Assembly (NCBI GenBank): GCA_023014485.1
Contig: JAJOZX010005530.1
Span: 124,001-188,000 of the forward strand
DNA length: 64,000 nt
Direction of reading: 5' to 3'
Source: Bathynomus jamesi
Lineage: Eukaryota > Arthropoda > Malacostraca > Isopoda > Cirolanidae
Shown: positions 39,897 to 52,010 of the stretch, one piece after another
Position numbering within the stretch: the stretch's first letter is position 1
Layout: every line of letters starts with the position of its first letter
Position numbers and translations under genes: made by a program
Notes under the pieces: model-generated
The model's database searches: none
The model's input: only the letters and a program-made list of their open reading frames with translations
Told to the model about the DNA's origin: nothing

Positions 39897-40741
39897 ATGG
39901 TTATAATTGAAGGATTTGCACCGACTCCGACTCCATCCAACTATGCACTTCCGACTCCATCCAACTATGCACTTCCGACTCCAGACGCCATGACTCCAGA
40001 CGCCTTGACTTCAGACGCCATGACTCCAGACGCCATGACTATAGCCACCATGACTCCAGACCATGACTCCAGACGCCATGACTCCAGACGCCATGACTCC
40101 AGACGCCATGACTCCAGACGCCATGACTCCAGACGCCATGACTCCAGACGCCATGACTCTGATGGAATGTTAAGGCCAAATTGATTAAGATTAGCTTTAT
40201 TAGGCCAGTGGAGATTCATAAACGGCATTTCGTCACCACCACATGACTCATCAGTTACTTAGTGGCTATAACTATGCCTTAATGGCTTTTTTTCTCTTTA
40301 TTAAAAAATTACAATAAATCCCAAAATACAAACTGATTGAAGCTTAAACAAAATAAGATATTTATTGGTTTAGCAAATTAATAAGATGTTTTTGTATTAT
40401 TATAAACATCTGTAATACGTAATATTTTCCATCAGCAGTGAGTGAAAAATATTCAAAAACAGAAGATTTATACTTTTGATGTGACATTACGATATTATCA
40501 TTACTTATCAAATTGAAATCTAAAAATCTGAAAAAGATTTAGGGTTGCTAGTACAAAATTTTTAAATTTCCTTTTATTAATTATGTTAATTAATTAATTA
40601 TAATCCTTATTAATTATAAGCAACTATATTTATATATTTATATAAATATATATTTATATATGTTTTAATATATAAATATTAAAACATTAGGTTAAATCTA
40701 TTTTATTCATAAAATTGAGCTAGGACTAGGGCTAGGCTGCT
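39897..40741 (+). repeat. unit M46, class W3
   Basis: 845 bp; core ends at 40173. Same 13-base 15-mer as M9. Confidence 0.9.
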
Positions 40742-41654
40742 ATGGTTATAATTGAAGGATTTGCACCGACTCCGACTCCATCCAACTATGCAATTCCGAC
40801 TCCATCCAACTATGCACTTCCGACTCCATCCAACTATGCACTTCCGACTCCATCCAACTATGCACTTCCGACTCCATCCAACTATGCACTTCCGACTCCA
40901 TCCAACATGCACTTCCGACTCCATCCAACTATGCACTTCCTACTCCATCCAACAATGCACTTCCTACTCCCTCCAACAATGCACTTCCGACTCCATCCAA
41001 CTATGCACTTCCGACTCCAGACGCCATGACTCCAGACCCATGACTCCAGACGCCATGACTCCAGACGCCATAACTCTGATGGAATGTTAAGGCCAAATTG
41101 ATTAAGATTAGCTTTATTAGGCCAATGGAGATTCATAAACGGCATTTCGTCACCACCACATGACTCATCAGTTACTTAGTTGTTGTAACTATGCCTTAAT
41201 GGCTTTTTTTCTCTTTATTAAAAAATTACAATAAATCCCAAAATACAAACTGATTGAAGCTTAAAGAAAATAAGATTATTATTGGTTTAGCAAATTAATA
41301 AGATGTTTTTGTATTATTATAAACATCTGTAATACGTAATATTTTCCATCAGCAGTGAGTGAAAAATATTCAAAAACAGCAGATTTATACTTTTGATGTG
41401 ACATTACGATGTTATCATTACTTATCAAATTGAAATCTAAAAATCTGAAAAAGATTTAGGGCTGCTAGTGCAAAATTTTTAAATTTCCTTTTATTATGTT
41501 AATTAATTAATTATAATCCTTATTAATTATAAGCAACTATATTTATATATTTATATAAATATATATTTATATATGTTTTAATACATAAATATTAAAACAT
41601 TAGGCTAAATCTATTTTATTCATAAAATTGAGCTAGGCCTAGGGCTAGGCTGCT
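40742..41654 (+). repeat. unit M47, class A
   Basis: 913 bp; core ends at 41090. Partner of M10 and M20. Confidence 0.9.
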
Positions 41655-42614
41655 ATGGTTATAATTGAAGGATTTGCACCGACTCCGACTCCTCCAACTA
41701 TACCATTCCGACTCCATCCAACTATGCACTTCCGACTCCCTCCAACTATGCACTTCCGACTCCCTCCAACTATGCACTTCCGATTCCCTCCAACTATGCA
41801 CTTCCGACTCCATCCAACTAAACACTTCCGACTCCATCCAACTATGCACTTCCGACTCCATCCAACTATGCACTTCCGACTCCAGACGCCATGACTCCAG
41901 ACGCCAAGACTCCAGACGCCATGACTATAGCCACCATGACTTCAGCCACCATGACTCCAGACGCAATGACTCCAGATGCCATGACTCCAGACGCCATGAC
42001 TCCAGACAGACGTGACTCCACACGCCATGACTCTGATGGAATGTTAAGGTCAAATTGATTAAGATTAGCTTTATTAGGCCAATGGAGATTCATAAACAAG
42101 GCATTTCGTCACCACCACATGACTCATCAGTTACTTAGTGGCTGTAACTATGCCTTAATGGCTTTTTTTTCACTTTATTAAAAAATTACAATAAATCCCA
42201 AAATACAAACTGATTGAAGCTTAAACAAAATAAGATTATTATTGGTTTAGCAAATTAATAAGATGTTTTTGTATTATTATAAACATCTGTAATACGTAAT
42301 ATTTTCCATCAGCAGTGAGTGAAAAATATTCAAAAACAGCAGATTTATACTTTTGATGTGACATAACGATGTTATCATTACTTATCAAATTGAAATCTAA
42401 AAATCTGAAAAAAATTTAGGGTTGATAGTGCAAAATTTTTAAATTTCCTTTTATTATGTTAATTAATTAATTATAATCCTTATTAATTATAAGCAACTAT
42501 ATTTATATATTTATATAAATATATATTTATATATGTTTTAATACATAAATATTAAAACATTAGGTTAAATCTATTTTATTCATAAAATTGAGCTAGGCCT
42601 AGGGCTAGGCTGCT
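41655..42614 (+). repeat. unit M48, class W4
   Basis: 960 bp; core ends at 42047. One 15-mer is rearranged (CCAGACAGACGTGAC, 42002-42016). Confidence 0.9.
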
Positions 42615-43367
42615 ATGGTTATAATTGAAGGATTTGCACCGACTCCGACTCCATCCAACTATGCACTTCCGACTCCATCCAACTATGCACTTCCGACTCC
42701 CTCCAACTATGCACTTCCGACTCCCTCCAACTATGCACTTCCGACTCCATCCAACTATGCACTTCCGACTCCAGACGCCATGACTCTGATGGAATGTTAA
42801 GGCCAAATTGATTAAGATTAGCTTTATTAGGCCAATGGAGATTCATAAACGGCATTTCGTCACCACCACATGCCTCATCAGTTACTTAGTGGCTGTAACT
42901 ATGCCTTAATGGCTTTTTTTCTCTTTTTTAAAAATTACAATAAATCCCAAAATACAAACTGATTGAAGCTTAAAGAAAATAAGATTATTATTGGTTTAGC
43001 AAATTAATAAGATGTTTTTGTATTATTATAAACATCTGTAATACGTAATATTTTCCATCAGCAGTGAGTGAAAAATATTCAAAAACAGCAGATTTATACT
43101 TTTGATGTAACATTACGATGTTATCATTACTTATCAAATTGAAATCTAAAAATCTGAAAAAGATTTAGGGTTGCTAGTACAAAATTTTTAAATTTCCTTT
43201 TATTAATTATGTTAATTAATTAATTATAATCCTTATTAATTATAAGCAACTATATTTATATATTTATATAAATATATATTTATATATGTTTTAATATATA
43301 AATATTAAAACATTAGGTTAAATCTATTTTATTCATAAAATTGAGCTAGGCCTAGGGCTAGGCTGCT
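42615..43367 (+). repeat. unit M49, class N, shortest unit
   Basis: 753 bp; core ends at 42800. Lacks the CCGAATCC and CGAAACC variants of other N units but has the N spacer (ATGCCTCATCAG, GATGTAACATT). Confidence 0.88.
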
Positions 43368-44204
43368 ATGGTTATAATTGAAGGATTTGCACCGACTCCG
43401 ACTCCATCCAACTATACACTTCCGACTCCATCCAACTATGCACTTCCGACTCCATCCAACTATGCACTTCCTACTCCATCCAACAATGCACTTCCTATTC
43501 CCTCCAAATATGCACTTCCGACTCCATCCAACTATGCACTTCCGACTCCAGACGCCATGACTCCAGACGCCATGACTCCAGACGCCATGACTCCTGACGC
43601 CATAACTCTGATGGAATGTTAAGGCCAAATTGATTAAGATTAGCTTTATTAGGCTAATGGAGATTCATAAACGGCATTTCGTCACCACCACATGACTCAT
43701 CAGTTACTTAGTGGCTGTAACTATGCCTTAATGGCTTTTTTTCTCTTTATTAAAAAATTACAATAAATCCCAAAATACAAACTGATTGAAGCTTAAAGAA
43801 AATAAGATTATTATTGGTTTAGCAAATTAATAAGATGTTTTTGTATTATTATAAACATCTGTAATACGTAATATTTTCCATCAGCAGTGAGTGAAAAATA
43901 TTCAAAAACAGCAGATTTATACTTTTGATGTGACATTACGATATTATCATTACTTATCAAATTGAAATCTAAAAATCTGAAAAAGATTTAGGTTGCTAGT
44001 ACAAAATTTTTAAATTTCCTTTTATTAATTATGTTAATTAATTAATTATAATCCTTATTAATTATAAGCAACTATATTTTATATTTATATAAATATATAT
44101 TTATATAAATATATATTTATATATGTTTTAATATATAAATATTAAAACATTAGGTTAAATCTATTTTATTCATAAAATTGAGCTAGGCCTAGGGCTAGGC
44201 TGCT
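43368..44204 (+). repeat. unit M50, A-like
   Basis: 837 bp; core ends at 43622. Has CAACAATGC, TCCAAATATGC and GCCATAACTCTG. Its distal spacer matches that of M59. Confidence 0.85.
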
Positions 44205-45032
44205 CTGGTTATAATTGAAGGATTTGCACCGACTCCGACTCCATCCAACTATGCACTTCCGACTCCATCCAACTATGCACTTCCGACTCCCTCCAACTAT
44301 GCACTTCCGACTCCATCCAACTATGCACTTCCGACTCCATCCAACTATGCACTTCCTACTCCCTCCAACTGTGCACTTCCGACTCCATCCAACTATGCAC
44401 TTCCGACTCCAGACGCCATGACTCCAGACGCCATGACTCCAGACGCCATGACTCTGATGGAATGTTAAGGCCAAATTGATTAAGATTAGCTTTATTAGGC
44501 CAATGGAGATTCATAAACGGCATTTCGTCACCACCACATGACTCATCAGTTACTTAGTGGCTGTAACTATGCCTTAATGGCTTTTTTTCTCTTTATTAAA
44601 AAATTACAATAAATCCCAAAATACAAACTGATTGAAGCTTAAACAAAATAAGATTATTATTGGTTTAGCAAATTAATAAGATGTTTTTGTATTATTATAA
44701 ACATCTGTAATACGTAATATTTTCCATCAGCAGTGAGTGAAAAATATTCAAAAACAGCAGATTTATACTTTTGATGTGACATTACGATGTTATCATTACT
44801 TATCAAATTGAAATCTAAAAATCTGAAAAAGATTTAGGGATGCTAGTGCAAAATTTTTAAATGTCCTTTTATTATGTTAATTAATTAATTATAATCCTTA
44901 TTTATTATAAGCAACTATATTTATATATTTATATAAATATATATTTATATATGTTTTAATATATAAATATTAAAACATTAGGTTAAATCTATTTTATTCA
45001 TAAAATTCAGCTAGGCCTAGGGCTAGGCTGCT
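44205..45032 (+). repeat. unit M51, class X, opens cassette 2
   Basis: 828 bp; core ends at 44468. Spacer AGGGATGCTAG and AAATGTCC, as in M60. Confidence 0.9.
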
Positions 45033-45938
45033 ATGATTATAATTGAAGGATTTGCACCGACTCCGACTCCATCCAACTATACACTTCCGACTCCCTCCAA
45101 CTATGCACTTCCGACTCCCTCCAACTATGCACTTCCGACTCCCTCCAACTATGCACTTCCGACTCCCTCCAACTATGCACTTCCGACTCCCTTCAACTAT
45201 GCACTTCCGACTCCCTCCAACTATGCACTTCCGACTCCATCCAACTATGCACTTCCTACTCCATCCAACTATGCACTTCCGACTCCCTCCAACTATGCAC
45301 TTCCGACTCCATCCAACTATGCACTTCCGACTCCAGACGCCATGACTCCAGACGCCATGACTCTGATGGAATGTTAAGGCCAAATTGATTAAGATTAGCT
45401 TTATTAGGCCAATGGAGATTCATAAACGGCATTTCGTCACCACCACATGACTCATCAGTTACTTTGTGGCTGTAACTATGCCTTAATGGCTTTTTTTCTC
45501 TTTATTAAAAAATTACAATAAATCCCAAAATACAAACTGATTGAAGCTTAAACAAAATAAGATTATTATTGGTTTAGCAAATTAATAAGATGTTTTTGTA
45601 TTATTATAAACATCTTTAATACGTAATATTTTCCATCAGCAGTGAGTGAAAAATATTCAAAAACAGCAGATTTATACTTTTGATGTGACATTACGATGTT
45701 ATCATTACTTATCAAATTGAAATCTAAAAATCTGAAAAAGATTTAGGGTTGCTAGTGCAAAATTTTTAAATTTCCTTTTATGTTAATTAATTAATTATAA
45801 TCCTTATTAATTATAAGCAACTATATTTATATATTTATATAAATATATATTTATATATATTTTAATATATAAATATTAAAACATTAGGTTAAATCTATTT
45901 TATTCATAAAATTCAGCTAGGCCTAGGGCTAGGCTGCT
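45033..45938 (+). repeat. unit M52, class C spacer, long core
   Basis: 906 bp; core ends at 45377, fourteen uniform peptide-frame repeats. Identical core in M61. Confidence 0.9.
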
Positions 45939-46894
45939 ATGGTTATAATTGAAGGATTTGCACCGACTCCGACTCCATCCAACTATACACTTCCGACTCC
46001 ATCCAACTATGCACTTCCGACTCCATTCAACTATGCACTTCCGACTCCCTCCAACTATGCACTTCCGAGTCCCTCCAACTATGCACTTCCGACTCCCTCC
46101 AACTATGCACTTCCGACTCCATCCAACTATGCACTTCCGACTCCATCCAACTATGCACTTCCTACTCCATCCAACTATGCACTTCCTACTCCATCCAACT
46201 ATGCACTTCCTACTCATCCACTATGCACTTCCGACTCCCTCCAACTATGTACTTCCGACTCCATCCAACTATGCACTTCCGACTCCACACGCCATGACTC
46301 CAGACGCCATGACTCTGATGGAATGTTAAGGCCAAATTGATTAAGATTAACTTTATTAGGCCAATGGAGATTCATAAACGGCATTTCGTCACCACCACAT
46401 GACTCATCAGTTACTTAGTGGCTGTAACTATGCCTTAATGGCTTTTTTTTCACTTTATTAAAAAATTACAATAAATCCCAAAATACAAACTGATTGAAGC
46501 TTAAACAAAATAAGATTATTATTGGTTTAGCAAATTAATAAGATGTTTTTGTATTATTATAAACATCTGTAATACGTAATATTTTCCATCAGCAGTGAGT
46601 GAAAAATATTCAAAAACAGCAGATTTATACTTTTGATGTGACATAACGATGTTATCATTACTTATCAAATTGAAATCTAAAAATCTGAAAAAAATTTAGG
46701 GTTGATAGTGCAAAATTTTTAAATTTCCTTTTATTATGTTAATTAATTAATTATAATCCTTATTAATTATAAGCAACTATATTTATATATTTATATAAAT
46801 ATATATTTATATATGTTTTAATACATAAATATTAAAACATTAGGTTAAATCTATTTTATTCATAAAATTGAGCTAGGCCTAGGGCTAGGCTGCT
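45939..46894 (+). repeat. unit M53, F/W4 chimera
   Basis: 956 bp; core ends at 46329. Same class switch as M37, near 46445. Confidence 0.9.
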
Positions 46895-47686
46895 ATGGTT
46901 ATAATTGAAGGATTTGCACCGACTCCGAATCCATCCAACTATGCACTTCCGAAACCATCCAACTATGCACTTCCGACTCCATCCAACTATGCACTTCCGA
47001 CTCCCTCCAACTATGCACTTCCGACTCCCTCCAACTATGCACTTCCGACTCCATCCAACTATGCACTTCCGACTCCAGACGCCATGACTCCAGACGCCAT
47101 GACTCTGATGGAATGTTAAGGCCAAATTGATTAAGATTAGCTTTATTAGGCCAATGGAGATTCATAAACGGCATTTCGTCACCACCACATGCCTCATCAG
47201 TTACTTAGTGGCTGTAACTATGCCTTAATGGCTTTTTTTCTCTTTTTTAAAAATTACAATAAATCCCAAAATACAAACTGATTGAAGCTTAAAGAAAATA
47301 AGATTATTATTGGTTTAGCAAATTAATAAGATGTTTTTGTATTATTATAAACATCTGTAATACGTAATATTTTCCATCAGCAGTGAGTGAAAAATATTCA
47401 AAAACAGCAGATTTATACTTTTGATGTAACATTACGATGTTATCATTACTTATCAAATTGAAATCTAAAAATCTGAAAAAGATTTAGGGTTGCTAGTACA
47501 AAATTTTTAAATTTCCTTTTATTAATTATGTTAATTAATTAATTATAATCCTTATTAATTATAAGCAACTATATTTATATATTTATATAAATATATATTT
47601 ATATATGTTTTAATATATAAATATTAAAACATTAGGTTAAATCTATTTTATTCATAAAATTGAGCTAGGCCTAGGGCTAGGCTGCT
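46895..47686 (+). repeat. unit M54, class N
   Basis: 792 bp; core ends at 47119. Confidence 0.9.
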
Positions 47687-48613
47687 ATGGTTATAATTGA
47701 AGGATTTGCACCGACTCCGACTCCATCCAACTATACACTTCCGACTCCATCCAACTATGCACTTCCGACTCCATTCAACTATGCACTTCCGACTCCCTCC
47801 AACTATGCACTTCCGAGTCCCTCCAACTATGCACTTCCGACTCCCTCCAACTATGCACTTCCGACTCCATCCAACTATGCACTTCCTACTCCATCCAACT
47901 ATGCACTTCCTACTCCATCCAACTATGCACTTCCGACTCCCTCCAACTATGTACTTCCGACTCCATCCAACTATGCACTTCCGACTCCACACGCCATGAC
48001 TCCAGACGCCATGACTCTGATGGAATGTTAAGGCCAAATTGATTAAGATTAACTTTATTAGGCCAATGGAGATTCATAAACGGCATTTCGTCACCACCAC
48101 ATGACTCATCAGTTACTTAGTGGCTGTAACTATGCCTTAATGGCTTTTTTTCTCTTTATTAAAAAATTACAATAAATCCCAAAATACAAACTGCTTGAAG
48201 CTTAAACAAAATAAGATTATTATTGGTTTAGCAAATTAATAAGATGTTTTTGTATTATTATAAACATCTGTAATACGTAATATTTTCCATCAGCAGTGAG
48301 TGAAAAATATTCAAAAACAGCAGATTTATACTTTTGATGTGACATTACGATATTATCATTACTTATCAAATTGAAATCTAAAAATCTGAAAAAGATTTAG
48401 GGTTGCTAGTACAAAATTTTTAAATTTCCTTTTATTAATTATGTTAATTAATTAATTATAATCCTTATTAATTATAAGCAACTATATTTATTATTTTATA
48501 AATATATATTTATATAAATATATATTTATATATGTTTTAATATATAAATATTAAAACATTAGGTTAAATCTATTTTATTCATAAAATTCAGCTAGGCCTA
48601 GGGCTAGGCTGCT
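47687..48613 (+). repeat. unit M55, class F
   Basis: 927 bp; core ends at 48031. Has CTGCTTGAAGC but is followed by W5 instead of S. Confidence 0.9.
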
Positions 48614-49600
48614 ATGGTTATAATTGAAGGATTTGCACCGACTCCGACTCCATCCAACTATACACTTCCGACTCCATCCAACTATGCACTTCCGACACAC
48701 TCACTCCAACTATGCACTTCCGACTCCCTCCAACTATGCACTTCCGACTCCATCCAACTATACACTTCCGACTCCATCCAACTATGCACTTCCGACTCCA
48801 TCCAACTATGCACTTCCGACTCCAGACGCCATGACTCCAGACGCCATGACTCCAGACGCCATCACTATAGCCACCATGACTCCAGCCACCATGAATCCAG
48901 ACGCCATGACTCCAGATGCCATGACTCCAGACGCCATGACTCCAGACGCCATGACTCCAGACGCCATTGACTCCAGACGCCATGACTCCAGACGCCATGA
49001 CTCCAGACGCCATGACTGATGGAATGTTAAGGTCAAATTGATTAAGATTAGCTTTATTAGGCCAATGGAGATTCATAAACAAGGCATTTCGTCACCACCA
49101 CATGACTCATCAGTTACTTAGTGGCTGTAACTATGCCTTAATGGCTTTTTTTCTCTTTATTAAAAAATTACAATAAATCCCTAAATACAAACTGATTGAA
49201 ACTTAAACAAAATAAGATTATTATTGGTTTAGCAAATTAATAAGATGTTTTTGTATTATTATAAACATCTGTAATACGTAATATTTTCCATCAGCAGTGA
49301 GTGAAAAATATTCAAAAACAGCAGATTTATACTTTTGATGTGACATTACGATATTATCATTACTTATCAAATTGAAATCTAAAAATCTGAAAAAGATTTA
49401 GGGCTGGTAGTACAAAATTTTTAAATTTTCTTTTATTAATTATGTTAATTAATTAATTATAATCCTTATTAATTATAAGCAACTATATTTATATATTTAT
49501 ATAAATATATATTTATATGTGTTTTAATATATAAATATTAAAACATTAGGTTAAATCTATTTTATTCATAAAATTGAGCTAGGCCTAGGGCTAGGCTGCT
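48614..49600 (+). repeat. unit M56, class W5
   Basis: 987 bp; core ends at 49030. Marks: CGACACACTCACTCC and CGCCATTGACTCC. Partner M65. Confidence 0.9.
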
Positions 49601-49963
49601 ATGGTTATAATTGAAGGATTTGCACGGACTCCGACTCCATCCAACTATGCACTTCCGAAACCCTCCAACTATGCACTTCCGACTCCCTCCAACTATGCAC
49701 TTCCGACTCCCTCCAACTATGCACTTCCGACTCCCTTCAACTATGCACTTCCGTATCCATCCATCTATGCACTTCCGACTCCAGACGCCATGACTCTGAT
49801 GGAATGTTAAGGCCAAATTGATTAAGATTAGCTTTATTAGGCCAATGGAGATTCATAAACAAGGCATTTCGTCACCACCACATGACTCATCAGTTACTTA
49901 GTGGCTGTAACTATGCCTTAATGGCTTTTTTCTCTTTATTAAAAATTACAATAAATCCCAAAA

Positions 49964-50057
49964 CGTGTGCCCACAAAAATTGTTCCTGTATTTAATCGCT
50001 TATTACTCAGTCATTATTGCGGCTTCACAAATGAAATAAAAGGCATTCGAAAGAGAA
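49964..50057 (+). repeat. left terminal inverted repeat, mariner copy A
   Basis: Begins CGTGTGCCCACAAAAATTG and ends near TTCGAAAGAGAA. It matches the reverse complement of 51234-51327 over 94 bases with about 7 mismatches. Confidence 0.9.
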
Positions 50058-50079
50058 CATGTTAATGTTTTAATTTATT

Positions 50080-51171
50080 CTACATGTGTTCAAAGTGACG
50101 TCCCTGGACATTCTTACATTTCACACAACGGGAAAGGAAGTTATTTATTACATTTTCCAAAACGCTGCATTCAATGGACTCTACACTCTCTACCACCGCT
50201 TGCTTTAATTCTTCGATAGAGGATGGCTCTTGCCTGAATACTTTGTCCTTGACAAATCCCCAAAGAAAAAAGTCCAAAGGTGATAGATCGGGAGATCTTG
50301 CGGGCCAGGGAAACTGCGAGCGATGAGAAATGAATCTTTGTTCAAAAAATCTTGTTAAACATTCAAGTGATTGCCTAGTTGTGTGGGCTGTTGCTCCGTC
50401 TTGCTTAAACCACTTGTTACTGCAGTTTTCTTGTTCAAAAACAGTGTTCAGCATTTCTACATATCTTTCTGAAGTTATTGAAAGCGGTCTCCTTGTCTCT
50501 GGGTCCTCAAAAAAGTAAGGACCATAAACCTTGCTGCTACTCAAACCACAACAGACAGTAACTTTTGGTGAATGCAGAAGTTTCTCCAAGTGTATATTTG
50601 GCTTGTTTTGTGACCAACACCGGTAATTCTGTCTGTTGATGAACCCATTGAGATAGATGTGGCATTCTTCACTGAATATTATGTCACTTAATCTTATCTT
50701 GTTTTGTTCAATTTTTGTTTCAATGCGTTCACAAAACATCAAACGACGCTGGTAGTCTTGTTCTCTAAGCTGTCGCAAACACATAATTTTGAATTACTTC
50801 ATTCTCAAATCCAACGTGATTATTTTCCGAATGCTCTCCCATTTGATTCCTGTCACAGCTGATAGTCGTCTCACAGATTTCTTGTTGTCCGTTTCAAGCT
50901 AATTTGCGACTGAATCAATGTTTTCAGCGGTTCGCACACCTGTGCTGCGCCCAGAGTTGCCTTTATGCATGTTCTTGATTGAGCCGTGATGTTTCCATTT
51001 TGCGAAAATCCTGCGAATCGTTTTAGGATCTATGGTCCTTTGCTGACCGTATTGTCGTCTGAAAGACCGTTGGGTGGCAACTACCGAGCCATGTTTGATC
51101 ATCTCTTCTGCGATGAAAACACGTTGCATGTCCGACAAATAACCCATGATTGTGGTGGACAAAAGTGTCAT
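50080..51171 (-). pseudogene. mariner-type transposase pseudogene, copy A
   Basis: One frame of 364 codons, stop included, runs from an ATG at 51171 to a TAG at 50082-50080, but two in-frame stops break it: TAG at 50901-50899 and TAA at 50796-50794. Residues 1 to about 90 form a helix-turn-helix, DNA-binding type N-terminus (MGYLSDMQRVF, RRQYGQQRTIDPKTIRRIF) like the DUF4817 domain of many insect transposons. The catalytic domain follows from about residue 130. Position 168, in FSEECHIYLNG, is Glu where the family has the first catalytic Asp; Asp258 (KQDGATAHT) and Asp300 (SPDLSPLDFFLWG) are kept, 41 residues apart. An AATAAA on the minus strand (50079-50074) lies next to the stop. It cannot make an active cut-and-paste transposase. 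Confidence 0.93.
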
Positions 51172-51233
51172 TTTTTTATAAGTACTGATTTCGTATCCAG
51201 GATATCGAAAAAATTAAATAAAACTTTTAAATA

Positions 51234-51327
51234 TTCTTTTTCGAAAGCTTTTTATTTCATTTGTGAAGCTGCAATAATGACTGAGTAATAAGCGATTAAA
51301 AACAGGGACAATTTTTGTGGTCACACG
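51234..51327 (-). repeat. right terminal inverted repeat, mariner copy A
   Basis: Read on the minus strand it begins CGTGTGACCACAAAAATTG. One further G (51328) separates it from the flanking TA. Confidence 0.9.
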
Positions 51328-52002
51328 GTACAAACTGATTGAAGCTTAAACAAAATAAGATTATTATTGGTTTAGCAAATTAATAAGATGTTTTTGTATT
51401 ATTATAAACATCTGTAATACGTAATATTTTCCATCAGCAGTGAGTGAAAAATATTCAAAAACAGCAGATTTATACTTTTGATGTGACATTACTTTATTAT
51501 CATTACTTATCAAATTGAAATCTAAAAATCTGAAAAAGATTTAGGGTTGCTAGTACAAAATTTTTAAATTTCCTTTTATTAATTATGTTAATTAATTAAT
51601 TATAATCCTTATTAATTATAAGCAACTATATTTATATATTTATATAAATATATATTTATATATGTTTTAATATATAAATATTAAAACATTAGGTTAAATA
51701 TATTTTATTCATAAAATTGAGCTAGGCCTAGGGCTAGGCTGCTATGGTTATAATTGAAGGATTTGCACCGACTCCGACTCATTCCAACTATGCACTTCCG
51801 ACTCCATCCAACTATGCACTTCCGACTCCCTCCAAATATGCACTTCCGACTCCAGACGCAATGACTCCAGACGCCATGACTCCAGACGCCATTGACTCCA
51901 GACGCCATGACTCTGATGGAATGTTAAGGCCAAATTGATTAAGATTAGCTTTATTAGGCCAATGGAGATTCATAAACAAGGCATTTCCTCACCACCACAT
52001 GA

Positions 52003-52010
52003 CTCATCAG
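52003..52010 (+). repeat. 8-bp target site duplication CTCATCAG, MITE copy 1 (left)
   Basis: Repeats exactly at 52549-52556. Removing one copy and the element restores the normal spacer TGACTCATCAGTTACTTAG. Confidence 0.95.

Larger units (their letters stand above)
36238..43367 (+). repeat. eight-unit block, copy 2
   Basis: M42-M49. It keeps the rare changes of copy 1: TGTTTAGG in class K, the ATGATTATAATTG anchor in W2 and the 13-base 15-mer in W3. It has fewer small indels than copy 1. Confidence 0.88.
49964..51328 (-). mobile_element. Tc1/mariner element copy A (DD41D type), non-autonomous
   Basis: A 1365-bp element with 94-bp terminal inverted repeats encloses a broken transposase on the minus strand. 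The uninterrupted spacer of other units (CCCAAAATACAAACTG) gives the empty site. On the right a TA (51329-51330) flanks the end; on the left the expected TA is absent and CCCAAAA joins CGTGTG directly. The spacing between the second and third catalytic positions is 41 residues, as in the DD41D group (rosa/Visitor-like elements) of Tc1/mariner. Family placement is from motifs only. Confidence 0.92.
49601..51743 (+). repeat. unit M57, class R, split by mariner copy A
   Basis: About 778 bp without the insertion; core ends at 49810. Marks: GCACGGACTCC, CGTATCCATCCATC. The spacer stops at ATCCCAAAA (49963) and resumes at TACAAACTGATTG (51329). Confidence 0.93.

Noticed and set aside
50330..50518. 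62-codon plus-strand ORF inside mariner copy A (also 60061-60249)
   Set aside because: It is antisense to the conserved transposase catalytic region and has no support of its own.
50986..51288. 100-codon plus-strand ORF across the transposase N-terminus and right terminal repeat
   Set aside because: Antisense shadow of the transposase; broken in copy B.
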